64,000 bases of DNA from Rhynchopus sp. YZ270_cl-10. Lineage: Eukaryota > Euglenozoa > Diplonemea > Diplonemida > Diplonemidae. The notes beneath the pieces were generated by a model, which made no database searches, was not told the origin of the DNA, and saw only the letters and a program-made list of their open reading frames with translations. Both the position numbers and the translations under genes were made by a program. The stretch covers positions 930,001-994,000 of the forward strand of contig OZ037901.1 of NCBI GenBank assembly GCA_964035575.1, read 5' to 3'. The first letter of the stretch is position 1; each line of letters begins with the position of its first letter. Below, piece after piece: positions 9,218-19,805 of the stretch.

Positions 9218-12200
9218 ATGAACGACCCACCAGAAGCTGCCTCGGCTGAACCTGTTGCGGGGGCACCTCAGCCGCAGAAGGTGCAGGTGGAGGTGAAGAC
9301 ACATGCCGATAAGTACAGTACGAACGACTTGCTTGTGGATGTGAGCATCTTTAAGAATGGGGAGAAGCCGTTGTTCGCGTTGTCGAACGCTGCGAGCAAG
9401 GAGGCGCCCTCTGCGCGGAGGGTGCTCAGCCGCAGGGCGCCCTTTCCGGCACGGCCGCGGAAGTCGCCGACGGAGCCGAACGTCGCGCAGCAGATCATCT
9501 CACAGCTCTCCGCAGAACGCCACGCACAAAGCGAGCCCTCCCAAAGCCGTGCCACCGAGCCCTGGGTCGCCGGCTTCAACTACTACTTCCTCGTCGAGCA
9601 GGACGGTGTCGCCCCCTTCATCGTCAAAGGCCACACCGCACCCCCACGCAGCGGCTGGCCCAGCTCCCTCCGCGTCAGCCTCCACGAAAAGCTCGCCACA
9701 GCCGCAGGCCTTGCTACCAACACCCCTATCCACATCACCCCGGTCCCAAAAGAGCTTTGGTCGCAGTACGAGCTGGACCACGTAGAGCTGACTGTGTTGG
9801 ACACATTTGTTTCCCGCTCTGATATGTGGGGCGCGATGTACAACCTGCGGCACAACACCTTCTATGTAGGCAAAAAGGTGTTGGTCTCCGGATACGGCCA
9901 AATCGGGCATTCTGTCGTCACCGTGAAGGCAATGATCCGGCGAGCCCCCTCCGCTGCACCTGCCGCTCCACATACCCTCTCCACCTCAGGGATTGTTGTC
10001 GAAAGCACGAAGTTCACCGTACGGTCTCTGTCCGCACGCATGATGATGATGTTCCAGATCAGCAAGGAGATGTTTGTGTACGGGACTGGGGAGGAAGGGG
10101 ACATATACTTCTCGCGGGCGGTGGACACTCTGCTGCGCGATTTGGTAGGGAAGTGGAAGAAAGCGGGGTGCAACCACACGGTAACATTGGTGCTCTACGC
10201 AAGACTAGAGGCAACGGGGGATGCTATCCGCGATTTCTTTCGCCCTGTGTGGCAAGGAACCGGGTCATCTGACTGGGCAAAGGTACCACAGTTGTTGAAA
10301 TGCGCGGTACACGAAATGATTCACGACATGCGCGCAACCACCCCCATCCACCCGGCAGACCACCTCGGGCAAGAGTGTGCACAGCTCTCTACAGCACGCA
10401 GCGGCAACACCCTTGAGGCAATAAACCTCGCACTCAACTCGCTCGCACAACACCACGTGGACCGATCGCTCAACAGAACGGGGCTGACAGTCATCGTGGT
10501 CAGCGCGGGGGCGGGGCTTGTCAGAACCAACAAAGAGCTGTCTCGCCTCACTGCGCAACGTATTCTTGATACCGGTATGAAACAAAAAAAAAAAGACAAC
10601 ATTTCTTGATCCACATAACACCAAAGGTATTGGATGCGACATGATCTGCCTCGGACGTCCGCCTCTACACGTTTCACCTCTTTTTGAGTATCATTCCGCG
10701 AATTCGCAGTCATTCGAATACGAACGGCCAACATGGATGAATGTACGGTTCTACTGCAACGACCCTGCGTCTGTGTGGATGACGGAGTGTCTTCTGATGA
10801 CGTACGACTCTGCGCGCAAGCTGTACACAGAGGCGCCACGGTTTACCCCACAATGCCGGTCGACGCCGTCGCGTGATGGGGTAGGGGTGGCGCCGGATAG
10901 CAGTGGGTTTGTGCACATCGATGCGTCGCAGATGGCGGGACGGCGCTTCCGTGAGGATAAGGTGCAGCATGACAGCAAAATACTTCCCCGGAATTACAAA
11001 GACTTTGATGCGCAGGCATTCAAGGTGACAGGCAAGCCTATTCAATGGGACGGACGCGCAGACCCTATGTCACCGGGAGCAGAGCCACGCTCAGAACACG
11101 AAGAGATCCACCAGCATGCACACACCATGCACACCACGCCACTAAGCGCACCCACCTCCCGCGGCTTCGCCACTGCGAACACATGGCACCGTAGGTCCGA
11201 CTCTGGGTCCCTTTCTGCAGCACTCAACTCCACCGCAGGGCACATCTCACATACCCACGTCTGGTCACCACAGAGCCCCACCTATGGAACAAAGGCACTC
11301 CCACCACAGCATTCACATCACCCACCACACCGTGTGTCCCCATCCAAAGCTGGGTACGAACACTTCACACGACGTGGTTCTACCAATGTCGGCTGCAGTG
11401 CGTCTGATGAATTCGAAGCGCATGAGCCTCAGGCGCTGTTGATCCCACCGTTTGACACAACAGAGTGGCGGGTCATGGACTGTACAAACCCGGTTCTCAT
11501 ACAGCACCGTGTCTCGATGAGTCTGGACCCCTTTGAAGAGGCGAACTCCGCACGTTGGTCGCATATGTTCCCGCAAGAGGCGTCTGTGGCAACGGGGTTG
11601 AGTGGGCCCTTCTCTGGTGCATGGAAGTTTATCATTGAGCCTGCGATGCTTCCGTTAACAAGCCCGTACTACCCCGATGCGGATGACGTCCAAGGATTTG
11701 AGATCCACCACTCCACGAAGACGCCTTCCTCGCAAGGTGTCGTGCCGGTCCCGCCAGGCCCCGAAGGGATGTTAACGTTTCTGCATGAAACGATCGTGCA
11801 GAGGTTGCACCAAGGCTATCAGTACATCCCGCCGGTGGTGAACAAAACGTTTCGTTTGTCGTTGGGACATCAGTTTCATGAGATCTCTGCGGACTCCTGG
11901 AAGCACTCCTTTCAGCAGTGGGTGCACCAGGAGTACCGAGCGCGGCAGCAGACCTCGAGTGTGCTGGGGAACCATAAGGGAAGCGGCATCCCGCCTAGCC
12001 CATCGAAGAGCCCGATGTGCCTGCCTTCGTCGGCTCTGCCCATCAAGCTTGCAGATTCGGGAGTGATTGAGGAGACGTCAAGCCTCAATACACAGTCACT
12101 CTTTTCTCGGGTTAAGCGAGAAGCTGCTGGGCGCGTCTATTCAGATGGCTTCCGCGGGATGGCACCGGAGCGTGACGAAGACGAGCACGTCTCCCCTGCT

Positions 12201-15200
12201 CTGGAGTGTACATACTACCTGCAGAACCCCTTCTCCCGCGGATGGGACTGCAAGAAAATACAGTTCCGCAATGAGTCGGGGAATGTGTACGTGAACTGGA
12301 GCGGTCTCGACCAGCTTCTCTCTGGCACGCAGGATGAGGCGGATTTGTTTGCGAAGCGGAAGCTGATTGACCCGCTGTTCCAGGCGCGCAAGGTGAAGTA
12401 CGCTATTGTGCCTGATTCATCTGCATCGGAGGGCTTTTCGCAGGACAGCGTGACACGCTGGATTGACCAGGTCTCAAACGGGTCTGAGTTCATCCTGGTC
12501 ACCAAGGAGCGTCTCAACAAGTTTTCGTATACACAAGACAAGCTTACAGTGGAGTTTGACATTGCGAAGGTCATAGAGAATGCTGCGCTGCGTGATTTGG
12601 AGGGCGCGACGCAGCAGGAGAAGCCTGTAGTGGATGATGGCGTGCTGGAGTTGGTCTTGGAGGACAAAGACTCGAGGAAGGGGGTGCGTCTGCCACACCC
12701 CGATGCCGACAACGCAACGTATCAGGCGGACATCCCTTCGACACCACCGCCGGTCAACGCCTTTGTGCCTGCAAGCATCCCACTGCGTTCCCCGTGGTGC
12801 GTGCTCGGGATATCAAAGGAAGCGCACTCGCGTTGCTTCCTTGCCTTCTCCGTGACATGGCTTGCGTGCCCTGGGTGCAAGATATCAGAGCTCATCGACC
12901 TCTGCAGACGCCGTATGCTCCAAACCATGGGGCAAGGCTACCGTCTCGTCCAAATCCCGTGCTCCTCCATTTCCGGCAACGCGGCGGCGCAGCCCGACAG
13001 CAAGTCCAACCCATTTACACCACACATCTGGATCCCGGTTCTCAACGAAGACGTTCTCAGGCTAGTTGTACTGTATGTGCCTTTTAATATTTTTATGGTT
13101 TACGTCCTGCTCTGTGCTTGGTTCTTGTTGTCTTCTTTGTGTTTCGCTGCACATCTCTCTGTATGGAGAGGTAATTGGGCACTCAAATCATGCTCAGAGG
13201 AGGTACCGCAAAAATGGTCATAATTCGTAAAAGGGTAAATTGCGATAACACGTATACTTTTTTTTTCGATTTGCGATAACACGTACACAAAAAGTATAAG
13301 TGTTATCGCGAAAAAGTGTACGTGTTATCGCGAACAAAAACGTACGTGTTTTCCAGTACCCAGTACCCAGTACCCAGTACCCAGTACCCAGTACCCAGTA
13401 CCCAGTACCCAGGTACCCAGGTACCCAGGTACCCAGGTACCCAATGACATAACGAAGTATCACTTGAAAGTACCGTTCAATAACCTTAGGTGTGCAGGTG
13501 AAGTAGGACACAAGGTATATCAAACGATAAATCAATCTTATAATAGATAAACGTTACATCATTGGAAAATTGTTGGCACCGCCCCCCTGTCTTCGTATTT
13601 AGTACGTCGACAGGCCAAACAGCGTTGGGCTCAGAAGAAGCAGTGCAAGACACTGGGGATCAACATGAGAACCAACTCCCAACAACACAGGCTACCGAAG
13701 TAGCAGGTGGGGTGTTGAGGGTGTTTGGGGTGAAAGAAAATCGATTTTGGTAAGTTACAGCAGAAAATTCTTAAGTTTGCACAATCGAGAAGGGTTACCA
13801 CTGTCTACTATTATTCGAACGTTGTGAACCGGTGAGGTTGAGAAGGGTGACACGGCATACAAGTACAAGTACAAGTAAGACGTACCTTCTGCAAAGGCTG
13901 AATTCGCAATTCTAAGGGATATGAATTCAGCCCCCACGTGGTTTTTTTGAGAACCCTCATTCCATGGTATACTGCACGTTCCCGAAGAATGATTCGCCCC
14001 CTCCTCGTTCATGCAAACTTAAGAAAATTCTGAAGTAACTACAACCTGGCGTGCGGGTACAGATGCATTGCTTTGTTCTTTCCTCAAAGTCATGTGTGAT
14101 CTCTCGGGTCTGTACTAAAGTCAGTGTTTAGATAAGCATCCACTTGACTCGTTCTAACAACCGTCGAAATCTAGAACAAAACAATACACTGCCCCTTCTC
14201 ACACCAAGCCGCCATGCTTCAAGAGCATGCCCTGGGCAAAAATTACTGTGACAAAAACTGGTTTTCTGGGGGAACGCAATATTTTATTGTGCCCAGTCCT
14301 CCGCAAGCAGAGGACAGACTTTCCAGAAGGTTTCCAAAGTCGAATTTCTTGCACTAGCTATGCTCCCTGGGTTAATGGCTATAGCAGTGACTGACTAAGT
14401 GTTCCCACCCTACGTGTACGTGTACGTGTACGTGTACGTGTACGTGTACGTGTACGTGTACGTGTACGTGTACGTGTACGTGTACGTGTACGTGTACGTG
14501 TACGTGTACGTGTACGTGTACGTGTGCGTGTGCGTGTACCTCGTTTTAGACCCCCACAGATGCTCAAAAGTGCCAAATTTTGCTTTTAATGGCCTCAAAT
14601 CGTCGAAATTAGCCCTTTTTGGGCCAAAAAAAAAAATTCGAGGGTCCAGGTATGGAGAGCGAGCACCTTAGAAGAAGAAAACACGTACATTTTTGTTCGC
14701 GATAACACGTATACTTTTTTGACCACTTTTCGCGATAACACGTATACTTTTTGTGTACGTGTTATCGCAAATCGAAACAAAAAGTATACGTGTTATCGCA
14801 ATTTGCCCTTCGTAAAATTACTACTTTCTTCTCTTTCTTTGAACGGCATTCTTGAAGAGGTAGCCGTGGTGAGGAAAATGTCATATTTTACAACAAAAAA
14901 AATCCACAGGGAGCTACTGAACACTGGGGGCTACCTTCCCTCGAGAAGCCGTGTGACGTACAACTGCTCTCTGCTGCACGTGTCGGGCGAGGCGATGATC
15001 TATGTGCCGGTATGCTCCTCCACCCCTTCCTCTGATTAAGCACAAAACCCGTCTGCATGCTTTCCCCTTCCCCAAAAATGCTGCTCTTAAGTGTAACTAC
15101 ATCTACACCTTCTTTGGTCAGTATTATACACGATTATATAGGCTCTCTCCGTCGATGCAAATTAAAAATACCCCAAAAAAAACAGAGCAACGAAACGATC

Positions 15201-15374
15201 CGCCGTGACTTCGGGCTGTTCTTCGCCAAGAACACACTGGCCACGACAGACATGATGTACCTTGACACCTCGCGGTACAACAGTGTGAACTCCACTGTCA
15301 CCAGCTACAACACCAGCGCTGAGATCGTCGAGTCACTCCTGGGTGACGCATTTGACCAGATCTTTGCCGAATGA
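9218..15374 (+). CDS. IML1/DEPDC5-like GATOR1 subunit, four exons
   Basis: Exons: 9218-10574, 10627-13072, 14910-15009 and 15186-15374. All phases agree and the product is about 1363 aa. GATOR1 acts as a GTPase-activating complex for Rag GTPases and restrains TORC1 when amino acids are low. Diagnostic blocks are MMMMFQISKEMFVYGTGEEG (about residue 275), TLEAINLALNSLAQHHVDRS, and, across intron 1, DTGIGCDMICLGRPPLHVSP, all matching the IML1 N-terminal region. WSGLDQLLSG and VKYAIVPDSS match the middle. SPWCVLGISKEAHSRC, GYRLVQIP and LLHVSGEAMIYVP match the C-terminal domain. I cannot see the DEP domain that normally lies between middle and C-terminal parts. Intron 1 is 52 nt, intron 2 is 1837 nt and filled by a foldback element, intron 3 is 176 nt. 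Length is somewhat below animal and yeast homologues. Confidence 0.88.
13354..13443. repeat. CCCAGTA / CCCAGGTA tandem array
   Basis: About nine 7-bp units (CCCAGTA) pass into four 8-bp units (CCCAGGTA). It lies inside the foldback element, directly against its left arm. Confidence 0.95.
14412..14538. repeat. 6-bp microsatellite (GTACGT)n
   Basis: About 20 copies of a six-base unit, decaying to GTGCGT at the right end. It creates spurious VYVYVY and RTRTRT frames. Confidence 0.95.
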
Positions 15375-15911
15375 TGAAAAAACGTGAAAGGAGACAGTGT
15401 TTTGGGGGCGGTCTTGTGTTTTTATACACTATTGAGGGAGACGCCCCCCTGGCCGATGAGAGGTGGGGGAGAGAGAACGGAAGGGGACGCAACGAGAATA
15501 CCCCTCGGAAACACAATGGGCTTGTGGGTCCAGCTTCTTCTTTTTATTATCTTGAACGAAAACGTTAAAAGAAACGTCCTAACAACGACAACACACTCTC
15601 TACCCTCCTCTGACTTTTTATATGGCGCATTGATCTTTTTTTATTGCCTTCAGTAATTTTTGATATTTTCCGTTGGAGCAAATTCAAAATATTACCTTGT
15701 GTTACATCTCAATATTCAATGGAGAACATTGAAGGCCGAAGTGGAGAAGGTTTCGGTGTGTTTTATTGAGACGAAGCACAGCGGGAGAGGCTTATGGGGG
15801 CGTTTAATGTTCCCAACACCTTGGTGTGTTGACACCCTGGGTGAGCTTCTTTTGTAGATCCTTCCTCCATCCCCGCATGTAGCAAAGCATCACAGCAATA
15901 CACAGAGCACC
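15375..15911. other. Intergenic spacer
   Basis: Space between the IML1 stop and the ankyrin gene start. I see no gene, hairpin module or dispersed repeat here. Confidence 0.5.
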
Positions 15912-17765
15912 ATGTCGAAGCAACACTCAGGCAGCACACCAAAGAACCCACCAAAAATAAGAAAGCTTTCTGAGGTCCTGCTGGAGGCTGTAAGGAACGG
16001 CAACACCGCTGCCGTGCGGGCAGCACTCGAGAAGCTCTCCCCAGGCAGCAAAGCAGAAACGGTCGCCTTCGATGCTGTGCGCGAGGCATGCAGAGGGGAC
16101 CGCCATGAATGGCTCACACTGCTTCTTCCGTATGTCGAGACAACGCAAGTGGGCTTTGGGATCTTGCTGAGCGAGTGTGTCCACGCAGACCACGTTGCGT
16201 GCACGGAGGTCCTCTTGCAGCATTGGAAGTCAGTCTGCAGCAACGTCGCGTTTGTCCCACACGACTCCAAGGACAGTGCAGGTCAGACGTCGCGCCTATG
16301 TCCAGCCATGTGGGGGGATCCTGCAGTGTGTCAGGTATTCATCGGTGCAGGGGCAGGCGTCGAGACAAAGAATGATGAAGGGTATTCGCCTCTGCATATG
16401 GCTAGCTGTTTAGGAGCACTCACAACTGTGAAAATGTTGGTCGAAGCAGGTGCAGATGTACGTGCCACAGATGCCGTAAGAGCCACGTGTCTTATCCTTG
16501 CAGGGTGTTTTGGACACACCGATATCGTGCGCTATCTTGTGGGCTTGCCGGAGGTGGACCTGAATCACCAAGACAGCAACAACTGCACTGCGCTGCACGT
16601 TGCTGTGGAGTCAAAACATGCGGACGTGGTGCAGGTGCTCATTGATGCAGGGGCAGACATTGAGATGAAGACTAACAAAGGACACTCACCTCTGGATGTG
16701 GCTAGCGTTTCAGGAGCACTCACAACTATGAAGATGTTGGTCAAAGCAGGTGCGGATATACGTGACACAGATACCAACGGGTGCAGGTGTCTTATCCTTG
16801 CAGCGTATTTTGGACACACCGATATTATGCGCTATCTTGTGGGCTTGCCAGAGGTGGACCTGGATCACAAATGCACTGCGTTGCACGCTGCTGTGCAGGT
16901 AAACCATCCAGACATAGTGCAGGTGCTCATTGATGCAGGGACAGACATTGAGATGAAGAATAATGATGGACGCTCGCCTCTGCACATGGCTAGCTGTTTA
17001 GGAGCACTCACAACTGTGAAGATGTTGGTCAAAGCAGGGGTGGACCTCGATCAACGAGACGGCAATAACTTCACTGCGTTGCGCGCTGCTGTGAAGGGAA
17101 AGCATGCAGACGTGGTGCAGGTGCTCATTGATGCAGGGGCAGACATTGAGACAAAGGATGCTGAAGGACGCTCGCCTCTGCTCTTGGCTAGCCGTTTAGA
17201 AGACCTCACAACTATGAAGATGTTGGTCGAAGCAGGTGCGGATGTACGTGCCACAGACAACAGCGCGAACACGTGTCTTATCATTGCAGTGTATGGTAAA
17301 AACACCGATATTGTGCGCTATCTTGTGGGCTTGCCGGAGGTGGACCTGGATCAGCAAGGCATGTTCACCTACACTGCGCTACACGCTGCTGTGCTGCGAA
17401 ACCATACAGATGCGGTGCCGGTGCTCATTGATGCAGGGGCAGACATTGAGATGAAGGAGGAAGGAGGGTGTTCGCCTCTGCACATGGCTTGCATGTCTGG
17501 AGAACTCACAAATGTGATGAAATTGGTCGAAGCAGGTGCGGATGTGTGTGCCACAGACGACAGAAGGAGCACCTGTCTTACCTATGCAGCGGATCTGGGA
17601 CACACCGAGATTGTGCGCTATCTTGTGGGCTTGCCGGAGGTGGACCTGAATCACCAAGACAGCAACAACTGCACTGCGCTGCACTATGCTGTGAAGGGAA
17701 AGCATCCAGACATGGTGGAGGTGCTCTTTGATGCGGGGAACTGGGTTTCCGTAAGAATTCCTTGA
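15912..17765 (+). CDS. Large ankyrin-repeat protein
   Basis: A single 617-aa frame. Residues 1-130 are a poorly repeated N-terminal part. From about 135 to the end it is a continuous ankyrin array, with repeated blocks such as GYSPLHMASCLGALTTVKML, VEAGADVRATD, HTDIVRYLVGLPEVDLN and VVQVLIDAGADIEMK. Ankyrin arrays bind proteins, so it is probably a cytosolic scaffold or regulator with unknown partner. Several two-repeat blocks are nearly identical at the DNA level, which suggests growth by internal duplication. It ends abruptly after a partial ankyrin unit (FDAGNWVSVRIP, stop). The array may therefore have been cut short, or an intron may begin near 17750, though no GTATG donor is seen there. 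Confidence 0.85.
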   Translation: MSKQHSGSTPKNPPKIRKLSEVLLEAVRNGNTAAVRAALEKLSPGSKAETVAFDAVREACRGDRHEWLTLLLPYVETTQVGFGILLSECVHADHVACTEVLLQHWKSVCSNVAFVPHDSKDSAGQTSRLCPAMWGDPAVCQVFIGAGAGVETKNDEGYSPLHMASCLGALTTVKMLVEAGADVRATDAVRATCLILAGCFGHTDIVRYLVGLPEVDLNHQDSNNCTALHVAVESKHADVVQVLIDAGADIEMKTNKGHSPLDVASVSGALTTMKMLVKAGADIRDTDTNGCRCLILAAYFGHTDIMRYLVGLPEVDLDHKCTALHAAVQVNHPDIVQVLIDAGTDIEMKNNDGRSPLHMASCLGALTTVKMLVKAGVDLDQRDGNNFTALRAAVKGKHADVVQVLIDAGADIETKDAEGRSPLLLASRLEDLTTMKMLVEAGADVRATDNSANTCLIIAVYGKNTDIVRYLVGLPEVDLDQQGMFTYTALHAAVLRNHTDAVPVLIDAGADIEMKEEGGCSPLHMACMSGELTNVMKLVEAGADVCATDDRRSTCLTYAADLGHTEIVRYLVGLPEVDLNHQDSNNCTALHYAVKGKHPDMVEVLFDAGNWVSVRIP

Positions 17766-17893
17766 GGAGGATCACCACCTACCCTTTGGGGGTAGAAATG
17801 CGCGTATTTTCCCGATTAACGTTACCCTTAATTAAGAACCAAAAGCAAAACACAATATTTCAAACAAAACTACCCCATTCTTTTATTTTTTTG

Positions 17894-18645
17894 TCAAAGC
17901 ACTATGCTGAGTTGACGTACGGAGGGTGAGACCGGGGAAACCATGAGGGCGATGGCCGCTAGGCCCGCATCCCTCACGTCACCTTCCCTGGGCGCCACGT
18001 AACGTGCCTGGAGCAGGCACAGAAGCTCCATCTGCTCCATGTCCAACAACCTCCACTTGCGGTGGTAGAGAAGGACGTCCTTTGCGGCCGTCTCCTCAGG
18101 TGCGGGTACATCTTCGTCGTCACCGCTCAAAGTCGACGGTGTTCTCTTCGGGTTCCTGCTGTGTATCCTCCGTCTTCACCCCTGGGCGCGAAAGAGAGGA
18201 CCTTCATCTTCGACTCCTCAGCCTGCTCCGCCTGCTCCTCGGTGTCTACCTGTGGCTTGGGGTTGGTCCACCCCCGGGGTCGATGGGCACTGTTCCTGCC
18301 TCTCCTGTAGCAGCACCGCGAAACTGGAATCAGAGGGAAGTTATTGACGGAGTGGTGTGCCCATGGCTTTGTGTACCACTCTCTCCCGACCTTCTTGTTC
18401 CCAATCTCGTCCAGCGTGCAGGTAACTGACACCACGCGAAATCATCCTGGAGATTGTATTAGGCTCCACTCGTGGCAAGAAACAAGTATACATCTCAGTT
18501 TTGCATAGCCCTCGTCCCCCACAGACTTTCGGACAAACACAACGCGAGAAACAGTGCCGTACGTCTCTGCTTCATCTCCGCTCCCACTCCGTCTCCTCCG
18601 ACCTCGTCACCCCGGTAAACTCCCAGCAGATCCGTTTGCGGCACC
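17894..18645 (-). pseudogene. Probable minus-strand gene with shifting frame, unknown function
   Basis: This stretch is GC-rich like the exons here. On the minus strand it gives coherent, non-repetitive protein segments that change frame several times: ETYGTVSRVVFVRKSVGDEG, then EMYTCFLPRVEPNTISRMIS, then TLDEIGNKKVGREWYTKPWA, then an acidic part (TEDTQQEPEENTVDFE), then KWRLLDMEQMELLCLLQARY to a stop near 17894. No GTATG introns explain the shifts. Either this is a decayed host gene, or the sequence carries indel errors (one shift lies at an AAAA run). I do not recognise the family. Plus-strand frames here look like antisense shadows. Confidence 0.4.
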
Positions 18646-18705
18646 CTTTTTCTCATCACACCACACTACACTTTTAAGGTCCCCAAAAAAAAAAAAAACC
18701 ACAAA

Positions 18706-19671
18706 ATGCGTCGTGCGGCAGTTCTCCTTTATAAGCAGAGTGTGACAGCGTCGTTGGGTGGGGCGGACCCTATGCAGGCACGGTTTTGGGATATCATTAG
18801 CGCGAATTTTGCGGCGCAGGTGACGACCTACAACACGGGTGTGTCGTTTGAGGAGAAGCCGGTTGTGCATTCTGACGTGACTGCGGCGTTGGTGTGCACC
18901 GATGAAGATGCGCACCGCGACTTTCTTTTTGTCACCAAAAAGGAGTCCGAATCGCACATCAACCTGCTTAACGGCGGGATGTGCTCTCTGATGTGGGGCA
19001 GTACCAATCCTCAGATCCACCACTTCTTCAAACAGCTAAACGCAAAGTGCTGGACCTCCGTCGTCACCGGAAGAGGCGAAGAGATCCCTGCGGAAGAAGG
19101 GTCTGCGCTGCTCTTCGCAAAACACTTTCAGGAAAACCCCTTCCTCATAGGCGCACTGCAGGAGGCATCCCCCACACAGCAGAGAACGAATTTTAAGGTT
19201 TTGAAAAACCAGCTAAAGGACGAAGACGAAGAGGACGACTCCAGCGCAGTGCGGCCCGAAGAGTTTTCGTTGTGGAGGTTGAAGCAGGAGAATGGGTTTC
19301 TTGGAAGGCCGGATAGCGGGTTAGATAAGATGTCTGTTTTGACAATCCCAGAGCTCGATCCGTTGGGGTCCGTTGCACAGCGTTGGGTGTCGAGGATTAA
19401 CTTTCGGAGAGACATTCTCACAGAGGGTGTCCGCACTGCATATTCCATCCCCGTGATCAACCCCTTCGCCTTCCACATCGACAAAAAGGGAATCTACATA
19501 ATGGGGCAGCAGCTCGAAGACCCGACCTGGCAAGAGTTCTTCCTAGAGTGGGGGCCGAGCATGGAGTTCACAGAGCCCCGTCAGGTGACAACGTGGTGGG
19601 AGGAGTTTGTCCAGCAGGCTAATGTGTCTTACGACAATGTGCAGGTCAGCAAGCCGGATGGTTCGCGGTGA
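18706..19671 (+). CDS. Putative split-barrel (PNPOx/CREG-like) flavin-binding protein
   Basis: A 321-aa single-exon protein starting at the ATG after an A-run. Residues about 60-150 (ALVCTDEDAHRDFLFVTKKE, then LNGGMCSLMWGS, then CWTSVVTGRGEEI) resemble the strand pattern of FMN-binding split barrels, in which a readable-substrate strand, a short helix and a SLM/SLL strand are followed by a VxGxAxxI strand. SIPVINPFAFHIDKKGIYIM near residue 245 fits a later barrel strand. The middle (175-205) is acidic and probably an insertion. The family assignment rests on pattern only, and no catalytic residue is decisive. It is not clearly linked to its neighbours. Confidence 0.45.
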   Translation: MRRAAVLLYKQSVTASLGGADPMQARFWDIISANFAAQVTTYNTGVSFEEKPVVHSDVTAALVCTDEDAHRDFLFVTKKESESHINLLNGGMCSLMWGSTNPQIHHFFKQLNAKCWTSVVTGRGEEIPAEEGSALLFAKHFQENPFLIGALQEASPTQQRTNFKVLKNQLKDEDEEDDSSAVRPEEFSLWRLKQENGFLGRPDSGLDKMSVLTIPELDPLGSVAQRWVSRINFRRDILTEGVRTAYSIPVINPFAFHIDKKGIYIMGQQLEDPTWQEFFLEWGPSMEFTEPRQVTTWWEEFVQQANVSYDNVQVSKPDGSR

Positions 19672-19805
19672 GGAATATATCGCTTTAGAATTTTTCTTTA
19701 TATCCTTGGGTGCCGATTTTTGTGGTAAAAAAAAAAAGGACATTTTTCCCCAAATTTTTTTTACCCCTCAAAAAATTCATAAAAATAGGGTACAAATAAT
19801 ATAAA

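Larger units (their letters stand above)
13073..14909. mobile_element. Foldback-like element filling IML1 intron 2
   Basis: Arms at about 13222-13352 and 14678-14819 are inverted copies of each other (~130 bp). Each contains several copies of GCGATAACACGTATAC in both directions. Between the arms are CCCAGTA/CCCAGGTA arrays (13354-13443), AAGTAC repeats (about 13860) and a 6-bp GTACGT array (14412-14538). No transposase is visible; a short frame near 13610 reading RRQAKQRWAQKKQCK might be a relic. The outer ends of the arms lie about 150 bp and 90 bp from the donor and acceptor. Confidence 0.7.

Noticed and set aside
9218-13223. Two separate genes at 9218-10609 and 10641-13223
   Set aside because: A 52-nt GTATGA...AAAG intron joins them in phase and restores the conserved DTGIGCDMICLG block of IML1.
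14379-14671. Frames of VYVYVY and RTRTRT
   Set aside because: They are produced by the 6-bp microsatellite inside the IML1 intron.
18004-18429. 141-codon plus-strand frame
   Set aside because: Composition is Ser/Pro/Arg/Leu shadow-like; the minus strand gives better protein segments there.
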